Origin: Marinomonas arctica
GTDB taxonomy: Bacteria > Pseudomonadota > Gammaproteobacteria > Pseudomonadales > Marinomonadaceae
DNA length: 64,000 nucleotides
NCBI RefSeq assembly: GCF_003259225.1
Contig: NZ_QHJF01000030.1
Coordinates: 1-64,000 of the forward strand
Reading direction: 5' to 3'
Shown: one piece after another, positions 51,037 through 60,039 of the stretch
Numbering within the stretch: the stretch's first letter is position 1
Layout of the letters: every line of letters starts with the position of its first letter
Notes under the pieces: model-generated
Told to the model about the DNA's origin: nothing
The model's database searches: none
Seen by the model: only the letters and a program-made list of their open reading frames with translations
Made by a program: the position numbers and the translations under genes

Positions 51037-51060
51037 TACAATAAGCTGAACACGTGTTCA
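51037..51060 (+). promoter_or_regulatory. Promoter -10 and perfect 14-bp palindrome (LacI-type operator)
   Basis: TACAAT at 51037-51042 is a likely -10 element; TGAACACGTGTTCA at 51047-51060 is a perfect CG-centred palindrome at the expected start of transcription of the ABC operon. It lies 107 bp from the start of the divergent LacI operon. Confidence 0.7.
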
Positions 51061-51130
51061 TTTGATGAAAAAAAGTAAAAAAATCACCCGACTCTCGTTT
51101 TATCGACCTTTTTATCGGCTTGGAGCAGGT

Positions 51131-52216
51131 ATGGCGCACTTACATATAGAAAATCTACAGGTTGGCTATGGCAACAAGTTGATTTTGAAAAACATTAATC
51201 TTGCCGTCGAACAAGGCGAAATGATTGCGCTGCTTGGCCCATCCGGCTGCGGAAAAACCACACTATTAAACGCATTATGTGGCTTTATTCCGGTTAGCCA
51301 AGGCGATATTTTTGTCGCCAACCGAGCCATTTCCAAGCGGCCAGCAGAAAAACGTAATATCACCATGGTTTTTCAAAGCTACGCCCTTTGGCCCCATATG
51401 ACCGTTGCCCAAAATATTGGTTACGGGCTTAAAGTGCAGAAAATGAAGCACGCAGACATCACAACTCGCGTCACAGAACTGTTGAAGATAGTCAAACTAG
51501 AAGGATTAGAAAACGATAGGGTCACGGCTCTTTCAGGCGGGCAACGCCAACGTGTTGCCCTCGCTCGCGCCTTAGCCATTCGCCCTGACGTTTTGGTATT
51601 AGATGAGCCTCTTTCCAATCTGGATGCCAAAGTCAGATTAAGTGTACGTCATGAGATCAAAGCCCTACAAAAGCAACTGGGTTTCACATCATTAATCGTC
51701 ACCCATGACCAAGAAGAAGCCCTTGTCATGGCGGATCGCATCGCGGTGTTAAATCATGGCACGATAGAACAAATAGGCACCCCAGAAGATATTTATCATC
51801 GTCCCAAGACACCATTTGTGGCGGATTTCATGGGCGCGGATAATCACTTAACTTGGCCGATTCAGAATGCGGCGATTACCTTAAACATCAACCCTACCAT
51901 CACTCAGGCCGAGATTTACTTTCGCAGCGAAAATGCACTTGTCTCAACCCGACCACCAGCGACTAACGTAGACGTTAACCCTTCAAACATGGGACTACTC
52001 ATCGAAGGCCCCGTCGAGCAAAGCGTTTTCTTTGGCAATAACTACCAAATTAGTGTGCGCTGCGGGACGCACACCATACAGGCAAATCATGATCAGCATC
52101 TGCCTGAACACACTCCCGTTCTCTTACGTGTCCCTACCGATGCTCTGCATATCTTCGCCACTGAGGCGGGAAATTCAGCGCCTCAACATTCGTTGTCACC
52201 TTTATCAAATCAATGA
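51131..52216 (+). CDS. ABC transporter ATP-binding protein
   Basis: 361 residues from ATG 51131, behind GGAGCA; an open frame from 51062 covers the promoter and is rejected. Walker A GPSGCGKTT (36-44), signature LSGGQRQRVALARAL, Walker B VLVLDEPLSNLD and switch His in IVTHDQEEAL are present, followed by a TOBE-like C-terminal domain (about 280-350). This is the PotA/FbpC/UgpC-type ATPase. It is the first gene of a four-gene importer with binding protein and two permeases. Confidence 0.93.
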   Translation: MAHLHIENLQVGYGNKLILKNINLAVEQGEMIALLGPSGCGKTTLLNALCGFIPVSQGDIFVANRAISKRPAEKRNITMVFQSYALWPHMTVAQNIGYGLKVQKMKHADITTRVTELLKIVKLEGLENDRVTALSGGQRQRVALARALAIRPDVLVLDEPLSNLDAKVRLSVRHEIKALQKQLGFTSLIVTHDQEEALVMADRIAVLNHGTIEQIGTPEDIYHRPKTPFVADFMGADNHLTWPIQNAAITLNINPTITQAEIYFRSENALVSTRPPATNVDVNPSNMGLLIEGPVEQSVFFGNNYQISVRCGTHTIQANHDQHLPEHTPVLLRVPTDALHIFATEAGNSAPQHSLSPLSNQ

Positions 52217-52225
52217 GGATAAGTC

Positions 52226-53374
52226 ATGTTTGCTAACACTAAAATGGCCGTAGTGGCTACGCTAAGTCTCACCCAGTTAGCCGTTTTTGCCCACGCAGAA
52301 ACCACACTCAATGTTGTGTCTGCTGGTAGTCAAAATATGGTCGACTACGTGAAAACCTACCTTGCCCCAAAATTTGAAGCCGCACACCCTGGCGTAAAGG
52401 TCAATGTGGTTGGCACCGGCCCTGGCGATGCGGGCTCCCATAAAATCATGGAAAAGCTCTCCGCACAAAAAGACAGTGGCCTAAACACATGGGACATCGA
52501 TGTGGCCGTTGTTCACCAGCAAATTGGTGGCGAACTGGTAAAAAATGGCTTGCTTGCAACCTATCGCCAAGACATCAATACAGGAAAAATGGTCACACGA
52601 GACAGTGCAGTCAATGCGCTAGGCATCAATGTTGATGGTTACGTGATGCCCATGTTCCACAGTCAAACAGCCATCGCATACAATAGTGATTTTGTTAGCA
52701 ACCCACCAAAATCCTATGATGAATTGGTCACATGGACAGAAAAAAATCCAAAAGCGTTTGGCTACAACGGCATCAAAAACGGCATGTCTGGCGTGAGCTT
52801 CGTTACCGGCTGGATTTATGCCTATGGCACCGATGCAGAGACATTATCAGCCATGCCTTATGATCAGAACCTAGCCGCTTCGTGGGACAAAGCCTTTGCT
52901 CAGCTTAAAGAGTTCAACAAAAACATTACCTTTACACCAGGTAACGCGGGCACATTAGACATGCTAAACCGTGGCGAGATATTCATGGGACCGGTGTGGG
53001 TAGATATGTTCTACAGCTGGAAAGAGCAAGGCAAGATTCCGCCATCCATAAAACTCTCATTGATTGCCCCTGGAATGCCGGGACAACCCATGTACTACGT
53101 GACACCAACGAAAGCCGAACACCCAGAACTGGCTCGTGAATTCATCGAATTGGCCACCAGCCCAGAGATTCAAGCAGAAGGTATTGTAAAACAATTCAAC
53201 TGGTATCCGGGCATTGATGCCAATCACGTGCAAGGAAAATTAGACCAAGCCACTTGGAATAAGCTGTTTGCAGAGATCACACCAGAAGACTTATCTCAAT
53301 ACGGCAAGAGCTTCCCAATCGGACCTTACTTTGATGACATCAAAGAAGGATACGAACGCAAAGTGTCAAATTAA
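52226..53374 (+). CDS. ABC transporter substrate-binding protein
   Basis: 382 residues. MFANTKMAVVATLSLTQLAVFAHA is a signal peptide (HAE). The mature protein has the fold of the PotD/AfuA-type extracellular solute-binding proteins (NVVSAGSQNMVDYVKTYLAPKFEAAHPGVKVNVV at the start). The residues that would fix the ligand cannot be judged by eye. It follows the ATPase gene by 9 bp. A strong stem-loop after it probably keeps its message more abundant than that of the permeases. Confidence 0.88.
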   Translation: MFANTKMAVVATLSLTQLAVFAHAETTLNVVSAGSQNMVDYVKTYLAPKFEAAHPGVKVNVVGTGPGDAGSHKIMEKLSAQKDSGLNTWDIDVAVVHQQIGGELVKNGLLATYRQDINTGKMVTRDSAVNALGINVDGYVMPMFHSQTAIAYNSDFVSNPPKSYDELVTWTEKNPKAFGYNGIKNGMSGVSFVTGWIYAYGTDAETLSAMPYDQNLAASWDKAFAQLKEFNKNITFTPGNAGTLDMLNRGEIFMGPVWVDMFYSWKEQGKIPPSIKLSLIAPGMPGQPMYYVTPTKAEHPELAREFIELATSPEIQAEGIVKQFNWYPGIDANHVQGKLDQATWNKLFAEITPEDLSQYGKSFPIGPYFDDIKEGYERKVSN

Positions 53375-53392
53375 TCACGCTTTGTCACACAC

Positions 53393-53415
53393 GCCCTAAG
53401 CACCCTGCTTAGGGC
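53393..53415 (+). terminator. Intra-operon stem-loop between binding protein and permease genes
   Basis: GCCCTAAGC pairs with GCTTAGGGC around ACCCT and is followed by CATTTTTA. Placement after the binding-protein gene suggests partial termination or mRNA protection. Confidence 0.75.
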
Positions 53416-53447
53416 CATTTTTATCGTGTTGGTTAGTGGAAATAAAC

Positions 53448-54284
53448 ATGCGTCGAACGACATCACACTTTCTTTGGTTAATCGCCCCTGCGGCGCTCAT
53501 GGTCGGTATTTTCTTTTTATACCCCTTGTGCTTTTCACTCTACTCGGCCGTCACCTTAGACAGTGGTGAACTCACATTAGCGCACCTTAATAAGGCCTTC
53601 GAGCTTTACTCAAAGGACATTATTTTTACCATTCTTATTGTATTGATATGCGTGGCAATACTGGCGGTTTTATCGATTACCATTGCCGGAATCATAACGT
53701 TATCGCCTTTTCGAACCTTGTCCAAAACGCTCGGCTTTCTGTATCGGTTACCCTTGTTTATTCCTTTTATTGTCACCGCGCAGATGATGCGAACCTTTTT
53801 GGCGAAAAATGGCTTAATGAATAATACCTTCATCGCCAGTGGCTTATTAACCCCCATGGAAACCGTGTCTTTTCTGGGTTGGAGCGGCATTATTATCACC
53901 TTTGTCTGGAAACAATTAGCTTTTTCAACCTTATTAATTGCTGGGGCCATGGCCGCCTTAGACGACAGTCAAATACGCGCAGCACGTAATTTAGGTGCGT
54001 CTCGTTGGCGTATTTTGTTGCAAATAATCTTACCGCAAATCGCTCCAACCATAGGTGTTGCCATGGTGTTATCAACCGTCACCATTATGTCTGTGCTGTC
54101 TGTGCCACTGATGATAGGAACAGGCACACCGACTATGATGACCGCCGATATGGCGTTTCGTATCAACTCCTATGGCGATTATCATGTAGCAAACGCACTA
54201 GGCTTGGTGTCGTACAGTATTTGCGCTGTTTTAGCGTGGTTTTACCTACGTCAAAACCTCAAAGAAAAAGGAGCTCAGTCATGA
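53448..54284 (+). CDS. ABC transporter permease, first subunit
   Basis: 278 residues from ATG 53448 (MRRTTSHF); a GTG four codons upstream is possible. Six membrane helices. The EAA-like loop reads AAMAALDDSQIRAARNLGASRWRILLQIILPQIAPTI, which docks with the ATPase. It belongs to the PotB/FbpB-like family. The stop overlaps the start of the next permease by ATGA, so both are made together. Confidence 0.92.
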   Translation: MRRTTSHFLWLIAPAALMVGIFFLYPLCFSLYSAVTLDSGELTLAHLNKAFELYSKDIIFTILIVLICVAILAVLSITIAGIITLSPFRTLSKTLGFLYRLPLFIPFIVTAQMMRTFLAKNGLMNNTFIASGLLTPMETVSFLGWSGIIITFVWKQLAFSTLLIAGAMAALDDSQIRAARNLGASRWRILLQIILPQIAPTIGVAMVLSTVTIMSVLSVPLMIGTGTPTMMTADMAFRINSYGDYHVANALGLVSYSICAVLAWFYLRQNLKEKGAQS

Positions 54285-55132
54285 TTCATTCCCCCATTCA
54301 CTTGCTGACTAAGCGATTCAACAAGCGTTATTTTCAAGCCAACTTTTGGCTACAGTGTCTCTTTATATTGCTGCTAGCATTGGTGTTGTTTGGGCCTATT
54401 CTGAACTTATTAATTTGGACCATTGCAGAACGTTGGTATTTTCCACACGCCTTGCCAACGCAGTGGGGGTTGAAATACTGGCACCAAGTTTTTAACCCCT
54501 ACAGTGACGTCTCAGGCTCTCTTTTTAACAGTGTATTCATTGCCGTGCTAACGGTGATCGTCTGTTTACTCGTTTCGGTTCCCGCAGGCTATGCACTATC
54601 TAAGCAAACGCTGCCCTTACGAGTCTTTTGGATGTTGCTATTTTTGCTCCCCCAAGCCTTTCCAAACCTCACGGTGTATATCAATATTGCGCGGATTTTT
54701 TACGATTTTGGTCTAAATGGCACCTTTTTAGGTGTCATCATAGTACACAGTGTTCACGGCTTAATGTTCTCAATCTGGATCAGTGTGGCCGCATTTTCCA
54801 CCACAGACCCCATGTTAGAGCGAGCGTCTCGAAACTTAGGTGCGGGTCCCTTTTATACCTTTTTTCATATTGTGCTACCGCAAGCCGCTCCGGGAATCAT
54901 TGCCAGTGCAATCTTTGTCTTCTTAGAGTCATTAGACGAATTCACTGGCACCTTCTTCGTAGGCTCACCCAATATTAGCACCTTGCCGCTGTTGCTCTAC
55001 ACCGCCAGCATGGAAGGTAACTATCAAATCGCGTCCATTACCGCATTAATTCTGTTAGTGCCTTCCGTTTTATTCATGGTCATCATTACGAAATTTATGC
55101 GGCCAGACATGTTGTCCAAGCTGGGAAAATAA
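54281..55132 (+). CDS. ABC transporter permease, second subunit
   Basis: 283 residues from ATG 54281, overlapping the previous stop by 4 bp and preceded by AAAAGGAG. The reading frame is open upstream to 54005, but that part is a shadow of the first permease. Six membrane helices with EAA-like loop TTDPMLERASRNLGAGPFYTFFHIVLPQAAPGI. PotC-like partner of the first subunit. It ends 2 bp before the convergent TauE gene. Confidence 0.92.
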   Translation: MIHSPIHLLTKRFNKRYFQANFWLQCLFILLLALVLFGPILNLLIWTIAERWYFPHALPTQWGLKYWHQVFNPYSDVSGSLFNSVFIAVLTVIVCLLVSVPAGYALSKQTLPLRVFWMLLFLLPQAFPNLTVYINIARIFYDFGLNGTFLGVIIVHSVHGLMFSIWISVAAFSTTDPMLERASRNLGAGPFYTFFHIVLPQAAPGIIASAIFVFLESLDEFTGTFFVGSPNISTLPLLLYTASMEGNYQIASITALILLVPSVLFMVIITKFMRPDMLSKLGK

Positions 55133-55134
55133 CA

Positions 55135-55860
55135 CTATGAGAAAAGAAACAACTTCACGGCCGCAATCATCGACATAATGCGGATCATCCATTTGAACTG
55201 AACTGGGTTCACTTTTTTCAAAAAGTGATAGCCAATAAATGAACCGACCATTAGCCCTGGCACGGCATACAAACTGGCTTGTGTCGTTTCCAGGGTTAGT
55301 AAACCTAGGCTGATATAAAAGGGCAACTTCACCACGTTAATGATAAAAAATGCCCACGCTCGGGTACTCACATACGTCTCTTTACTCAGTTTCTGCTCAA
55401 GCAAAAACAAGCTAAAAATGGGACCCGCCGCGTTGGCCATCATAGTCACAATACCGCCAAAAAAGCCCATGGAGTAAGCCGCCCATGGTTTTTGCATGAA
55501 CGAGGCCGGACGAAAATCCAGATACAAGCCCAAAGCGATCATCACAATAATCATCAAGCCTAAAAAGCTCACAAATTGGTCGGCGTTGATGTTAGCCAAC
55601 AGCTGGCTGGCGACCAGCACGCCCAAAAAAGCCAAAGGCAAAAAACGCGCCAGCACTGACCATGCTATTTTAGATCGATAGCTCCATACCGCCAAAATAT
55701 CGGTAATGATATACAAGGGTAATATCATTCCCAGAGCTTCAGGGCCTGGAAAGGCGATCATCACAATAGGCAATACCAACAAGCCCATACCACCGACTGA
55801 AAACTTAGAAAAACCGGTCATTAATCCCGCTAAAAATAGCACAATAAATGCAGAGTCCAC
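55135..55860 (-). CDS. TauE/SafE family anion exporter-like protein
   Basis: 241 residues, about eight membrane helices. GLMTGFSKFSVGGMGLLVLPIVMI near the start and FFGGIVTMMANAAGPIFSLFLL in the middle are the two repeated TauE/SafE motifs. The family moves sulfite, sulfoacetate or other small organic anions out of (or into) the cell. It is divergent from a LysR gene, with a palindrome in between, and so is probably controlled by it. Confidence 0.9.
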   Translation of the reverse strand: MDSAFIVLFLAGLMTGFSKFSVGGMGLLVLPIVMIAFPGPEALGMILPLYIITDILAVWSYRSKIAWSVLARFLPLAFLGVLVASQLLANINADQFVSFLGLMIIVMIALGLYLDFRPASFMQKPWAAYSMGFFGGIVTMMANAAGPIFSLFLLEQKLSKETYVSTRAWAFFIINVVKLPFYISLGLLTLETTQASLYAVPGLMVGSFIGYHFLKKVNPVQFKWMIRIMSMIAAVKLFLFS

Positions 55861-55941
55861 TTATTCTCTCCTTGTTCATTGATAAAAATAATCTTCGTTT
55901 ATGTGAGTCATCATAAGACATATAATGAACAATAAATAATC

Positions 55942-55961
55942 TCGTTTTATTATTAAAACGA
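55942..55961. promoter_or_regulatory. Palindrome TCGTTTTA-N4-TAAAACGA between tauE-like and lysR genes
   Basis: Perfect 8-bp arms, spacer TTAT, in the 130-bp divergent gap. Likely LysR binding site for both promoters. Confidence 0.55.
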
Positions 55962-55990
55962 TCAAAATAAATGATCATGTGGTGAACATT

Positions 55991-56899
55991 ATGAAATTGG
56001 ATCAGCTAAGAGCCTTTATTGCGGTCGTCGAAACAGGAAGTTTTCGTTCCGCGGCAGACTCTATCCATAAAACTCAACCGGGGATCAGCGCCGCGGTCAA
56101 AGCCTTAGAAGAACAATACGGCATCCAATTATTTGATCGAAACAGCTATCGCCCAACATTAACGACAGAAGGTCACGCTTTTTTTCAACAAAGTAAAAAG
56201 CTCATGTCGCAAGTACTGCAACTGGAAAACTTAGGTCACGATCTTGCCCAAGGCACAGAAGCTCCCCTGCACATTAGTTTAAGCCAGATGGGTCTCGACG
56301 AGGATTGCATGACAAGAATCAAAGCCTTTCAAAACCAATATCCGGACATCGCCCTAGACATCACCACAGATCACCTTCATGGCATTCAAGAAAAACTGGC
56401 AAAAAATAAATGCGAAATTGCCATTGGTCCAAGATACGGACTCGATGACCGACATGCTTTTATTCAACTCAACAAAATCAGCATGATAACGGTGATTAGC
56501 CCCAGTTTACTCAGCAATATCAATGCAAATGACGCCAAAATCAAACAACAATCATTGTACGCCGTACCGCAAATACTGGTCACCAATACCGCAGAAAATT
56601 CGCCTGAAAATGGCCATAGATATATTTTACCAACGGGAAAGCGTTGGTACGTCAATGATTTTTTAGCCAAAAAAACCATGCTATTACACGGTCTTGGCTG
56701 GGCGAGAATGCCAAGGCATTGCATTCAAGCCGAATTGGATAATGGTCAACTGGTGCCGATTGAAGTGGAAAACTTTACCTCACACAATCAGCTGCCTATT
56801 TTTATGATTCGTTTACGCCATCAAACACAAAGTTATCAGGCGAATCTTTTTTGGGAAATGATGAAGAGTTTTTCCCCCTTCACAGGATCGGATTTATAA
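55991..56899 (+). CDS. LysR family transcriptional regulator
   Basis: 302 residues from ATG 55991 (MKLDQLRAF); GTG codons 12 bp upstream are possible. The HTH reads LDQLRAFIAVVETGSFRSAADSIHKTQPGISAAVKALEEQYGIQLFDRNSYRPTLTTEG. A periplasmic-binding-protein-like effector domain follows. Divergent from the TauE-like exporter. Its last 6 bp overlap the end of the convergent DUF547 gene. Confidence 0.92.
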   Translation: MKLDQLRAFIAVVETGSFRSAADSIHKTQPGISAAVKALEEQYGIQLFDRNSYRPTLTTEGHAFFQQSKKLMSQVLQLENLGHDLAQGTEAPLHISLSQMGLDEDCMTRIKAFQNQYPDIALDITTDHLHGIQEKLAKNKCEIAIGPRYGLDDRHAFIQLNKISMITVISPSLLSNINANDAKIKQQSLYAVPQILVTNTAENSPENGHRYILPTGKRWYVNDFLAKKTMLLHGLGWARMPRHCIQAELDNGQLVPIEVENFTSHNQLPIFMIRLRHQTQSYQANLFWEMMKSFSPFTGSDL

Positions 56900-57712
56900 G
56901 GTTTTATTCAACACCCAGTCATAATCTAAAAAGCGGATCGACATCTTTTTCTCTGTGAGCTGTGTTATGTCTTCAGGGCTGAGAGACAAAGAAACCGCGT
57001 AGTTCACTAGAAACTGTTCCAGTGAGTCATACCCTTTCCAACCTTTTTCAAAGTCTTCTCGATACCATTTAAAAATCGAGGAAAGCGCTAATTTGCCGCC
57101 TTCTATTCGATTTCGACTGCGATCCTCGAGGAAAAGCTGTGTTTGTTGCTCTAACTGAGCCTCTAACTGCCCTCCGGTATAGGCTTGGTTACGCAATGCT
57201 GGACAACCGATGCTGGCGCAATTCACCGCAAAATGAATACGTGGGTCTTGATAACGATCAGAGCCGCGAATCATCACGTGTTCGATCTCATCCAAAGATC
57301 GAGTTTCCCCTAAAAGCGGAATAAACGACTTACTCCATGGCGAGCTAAACAAACGGCCCAGTTCTTTGATCGAGTCCACATCAGGCCACTTGGTCAGAAT
57401 CAACGCCACCGTCCATGCATTATAGGCATTGATCAAAAAAGCCAATTGCTCGTCTTCAGACCAAGCATCAAACTCGACCTGAGTCACCTGAGATAACTCA
57501 GCCAGATACCCTTCTAACGGCACCTTGTCATCAGCAAAACCTTGATAATCAACTTGAGTGACTTGACCGCCATTTAGTGGCAGCACATGCTGTTTTAACA
57601 AAGCATCCCATTGACCATGATCGAAGGTATTTTCCGCGCTAGCCAGAGAGCTAAACAAACCCAACACCGTAAAACTCAAGAGAGTCAAAACCCATAGTCG
57701 ACGTTTTTTCAT
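56894..57712 (-). CDS. DUF547 family secreted protein
   Basis: 272 residues. MKKRRLWVLTLLSFTVLGLFSSLASA is a signal peptide. DEQLAFLINAYNAWTVALIL, SLDEIEHVMIRG and HFAVNCASIGCPALRNQAYTGGQLEAQL, with a conserved Cys pair and His, are the DUF547 hallmarks. The fold may resemble a transglutaminase/papain-like core but no activity is proven. It starts 3 bp after the stop of the TVP38-oxidoreductase gene, so the two proteins likely work together. Confidence 0.88.
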   Translation of the reverse strand: MKKRRLWVLTLLSFTVLGLFSSLASAENTFDHGQWDALLKQHVLPLNGGQVTQVDYQGFADDKVPLEGYLAELSQVTQVEFDAWSEDEQLAFLINAYNAWTVALILTKWPDVDSIKELGRLFSSPWSKSFIPLLGETRSLDEIEHVMIRGSDRYQDPRIHFAVNCASIGCPALRNQAYTGGQLEAQLEQQTQLFLEDRSRNRIEGGKLALSSIFKWYREDFEKGWKGYDSLEQFLVNYAVSLSLSPEDITQLTEKKMSIRFLDYDWVLNKTL

Positions 57713-57715
57713 CGC

Positions 57716-59866
57716 TTAACCTCGACGCCAAGTATGGTATTTTTCCAACCAATTCAAAATACGCTGTGGCGCATGAGCGCGTTTCCACTCGCCTGCGGCG
57801 TATTTATTGGCCTCTGCCCATGTTGGATACGTATGAATGGTGCCAAGCACTTTATTCAGGCCAAGGCCATGCTTCATTGCTAACACAAACTCGGCCAACA
57901 AATCTCCAGCGTGCTCGCCCACAATAGTGACGCCTAAGATCTTATCCTTACCCGGCACCGTCAGCACTTTCACAAAGCCTTTCGCGGCACTATCGGCAAT
58001 GGCTCGATCCAGATCATCTAATTCATAACGCACCATTTCGTAGGCAATGCCTTTGTCTTTGGCGTCTTGCTCACTCAAGCCCACTCGCGCGACTTCAGGA
58101 TCAACAAAGGTGGTCCAAGGAATGACTCGATAATCGACACGGAATTTTTTAAAGGTACCAAATAAAGCATTCACCGCCGCGTACCAAGCTTGATGAGCCG
58201 CCACGTGAGTAAATTGATAAGGGCCTGCCACATCGCCTGCGGCAAAAATATTCGGATAAAGTGTTTCAAGGTAATCATTGGTGACAATCGTGCCTTTGGT
58301 TTCAATGCCAAGGTTTTCCAAGCCATAACCTTCAAGACGCGCTTCGCGGCCCACCGCACAAATCAACGCATCAAACTCCACCACCGACTCTTGACCCTCG
58401 TGCTCAACAATCAGACGCTTCACATCCCCTTCCTTCTCACAGCGCACAGCACGGTGGGAGGTCAGCAGAATCACGCCATCTTGAATGAGGCTGTCTTGCG
58501 CCAGAACCGACACGTCTTCGTCTTCTCGTCTCATAATGCGAGCGGAGCGCTCTACTTGCGTCACCTTAGACCCCAAGCGTGCAAAACTCTGCGCCAATTC
58601 ACAACCAATTGGTCCACCGCCTAACACCACCAGCCGCTTCGGTGGCTCGTCTAACTTGGCAAACGCTTCCCACAGAGTATCGCTAGTGTAATAACCCACT
58701 TCTTCCAAGCCCGGTAAATTCGGCACAAAAGGACGTGCCCCCGTTGACAAGACAATACTGCGCGCCGTTAAACGCTGTGTGCCGCCTTCGTTCAGCTGAA
58801 TTTCGACTGTCCACGGATCAATCAATTTGGCGTAACCTTGTACAACATCGACGCCCATTTTGCTGTAACGCTCAACGCTGTCGTGAGGCTCGATCTTTGC
58901 GATCACATCGTGAATACGCTGCATGACTTTTTTGAACGAAAACGTCGGCTCACTGCTGTTTAAACCATAGTTTTCAGCATGGCGCATTTGATGGGCGACT
59001 TTCGCACTCTTGATCAATGCTTTACTTGGGATACAACCATAATTCAAACAATCGCCCCCCATTTTGTGGGCTTCGATCAAGGTGACTTTGGCTTTCACTG
59101 TGGCCGCTATGTAAGCACTTACTAAGCCGCCAGCCCCTGCGCCAATCACAATTAAATTACGATCAAAGGATTTGGGCTTGGTGAATCCCGCATACACACG
59201 TTGTGCTTTAATAACATCCAGAATTTTCTTCGCCATCAGCGGAAACACGCCCAACAACACAAAAGACAGCAACAAAGAAGGCGATAAAATGCCAGATAAG
59301 CTTTCCAGTTGCCCCAGTTGTGTGCCCGCATTGACATACACCACAGTACCAACGAACATGCCCACTTGGCTCACCCAGTAAAAGGTCAAAGCACGAATTG
59401 CAGTCAAACCCATCAGCAAGTTAATCAAAAAGAAAGGGAAGATCGGCACAAGACGAAGGGTGAATAAATAAAAGGCACCGTCTCGTGCAACGCCTTCGTT
59501 AAAGGCTTTTAAGCGATCACCAAAGCGCGACTGCACTGCGTCTTGCAATAAGTAACGCGACACCAAAAATGCCAAGGTCGCCCCAATGCTACTGGCAAAC
59601 GACACAATCAGCGTACCCCACAGCAAGCCAAACAAGGCACCAGCGGCCAAGGTCATGATCACCGCGCCCGGCAAAGACAACGCCGTCACAATCACGTACA
59701 AGAGCAAAAAGCCCCCACCGACAAAAACTGGGCTGTCACTGCGCCACGCCTCAAAGGTTACCAGACCGGATTTTAGCCCTTGCAGTGTCAACAACTGGTT
59801 CAAGTCAAAATAGAAAAAACCCACCGCCAAGGCGGCAATCAAAACCAGCAATCCAATTTTTTTCAT
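57716..59866 (-). CDS. Fusion: TVP38/TMEM64 (DedA-like) membrane domain plus FAD disulfide oxidoreductase
   Basis: 716 residues from ATG 59866, which follows CGGAG; a TTG 24 bp upstream is unlikely. Residues about 1-215 have five or six membrane helices with the VTT motifs (LSLPGAVIMTLAAGALFG; RLVPIFPFFLINLLMG). Residues about 235-716 are a class I pyridine nucleotide-disulfide oxidoreductase: GAGAGG (242-247), redox pair Cys273/Cys278 in CLNYGCIPSK, a second NAD motif and a C-terminal dimer domain with HTYPTWAEA. It resembles mercuric reductase/lipoamide dehydrogenase but lacks their metal-binding tail. A DUF547 gene follows in the same operon. Confidence 0.9.
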   Translation of the reverse strand: MKKIGLLVLIAALAVGFFYFDLNQLLTLQGLKSGLVTFEAWRSDSPVFVGGGFLLLYVIVTALSLPGAVIMTLAAGALFGLLWGTLIVSFASSIGATLAFLVSRYLLQDAVQSRFGDRLKAFNEGVARDGAFYLFTLRLVPIFPFFLINLLMGLTAIRALTFYWVSQVGMFVGTVVYVNAGTQLGQLESLSGILSPSLLLSFVLLGVFPLMAKKILDVIKAQRVYAGFTKPKSFDRNLIVIGAGAGGLVSAYIAATVKAKVTLIEAHKMGGDCLNYGCIPSKALIKSAKVAHQMRHAENYGLNSSEPTFSFKKVMQRIHDVIAKIEPHDSVERYSKMGVDVVQGYAKLIDPWTVEIQLNEGGTQRLTARSIVLSTGARPFVPNLPGLEEVGYYTSDTLWEAFAKLDEPPKRLVVLGGGPIGCELAQSFARLGSKVTQVERSARIMRREDEDVSVLAQDSLIQDGVILLTSHRAVRCEKEGDVKRLIVEHEGQESVVEFDALICAVGREARLEGYGLENLGIETKGTIVTNDYLETLYPNIFAAGDVAGPYQFTHVAAHQAWYAAVNALFGTFKKFRVDYRVIPWTTFVDPEVARVGLSEQDAKDKGIAYEMVRYELDDLDRAIADSAAKGFVKVLTVPGKDKILGVTIVGEHAGDLLAEFVLAMKHGLGLNKVLGTIHTYPTWAEANKYAAGEWKRAHAPQRILNWLEKYHTWRRG

Positions 59867-60039
59867 TCGTACTCCGAAAGCGCTTTGCAATTCGACCGTG
59901 ATAAATAAGTGTAACTCAAGGAATTAGACACCACAGAGTCCCATATTATTACAGGACTTGGCAGTATTTTTTTAGGAAAGAGCGCGAGAATATAGGCTAT
60001 GCTGCTTAGACAGCACAGCCGAAGAAGACAAGAAAAACA

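Noticed and set aside
51062-51130. N-terminal extension of the ABC ATPase starting at an upstream ATG
   Set aside because: It begins right after the operator palindrome and has no homology to ATPases; GGAGCA precedes the ATG at 51131.
54005-54280. Long upstream extension of the second ABC permease
   Set aside because: It overlaps the first permease in another frame; the ATG at 54281 has a strong AAAAGGAG site and a 4-bp overlap typical of coupled permeases.
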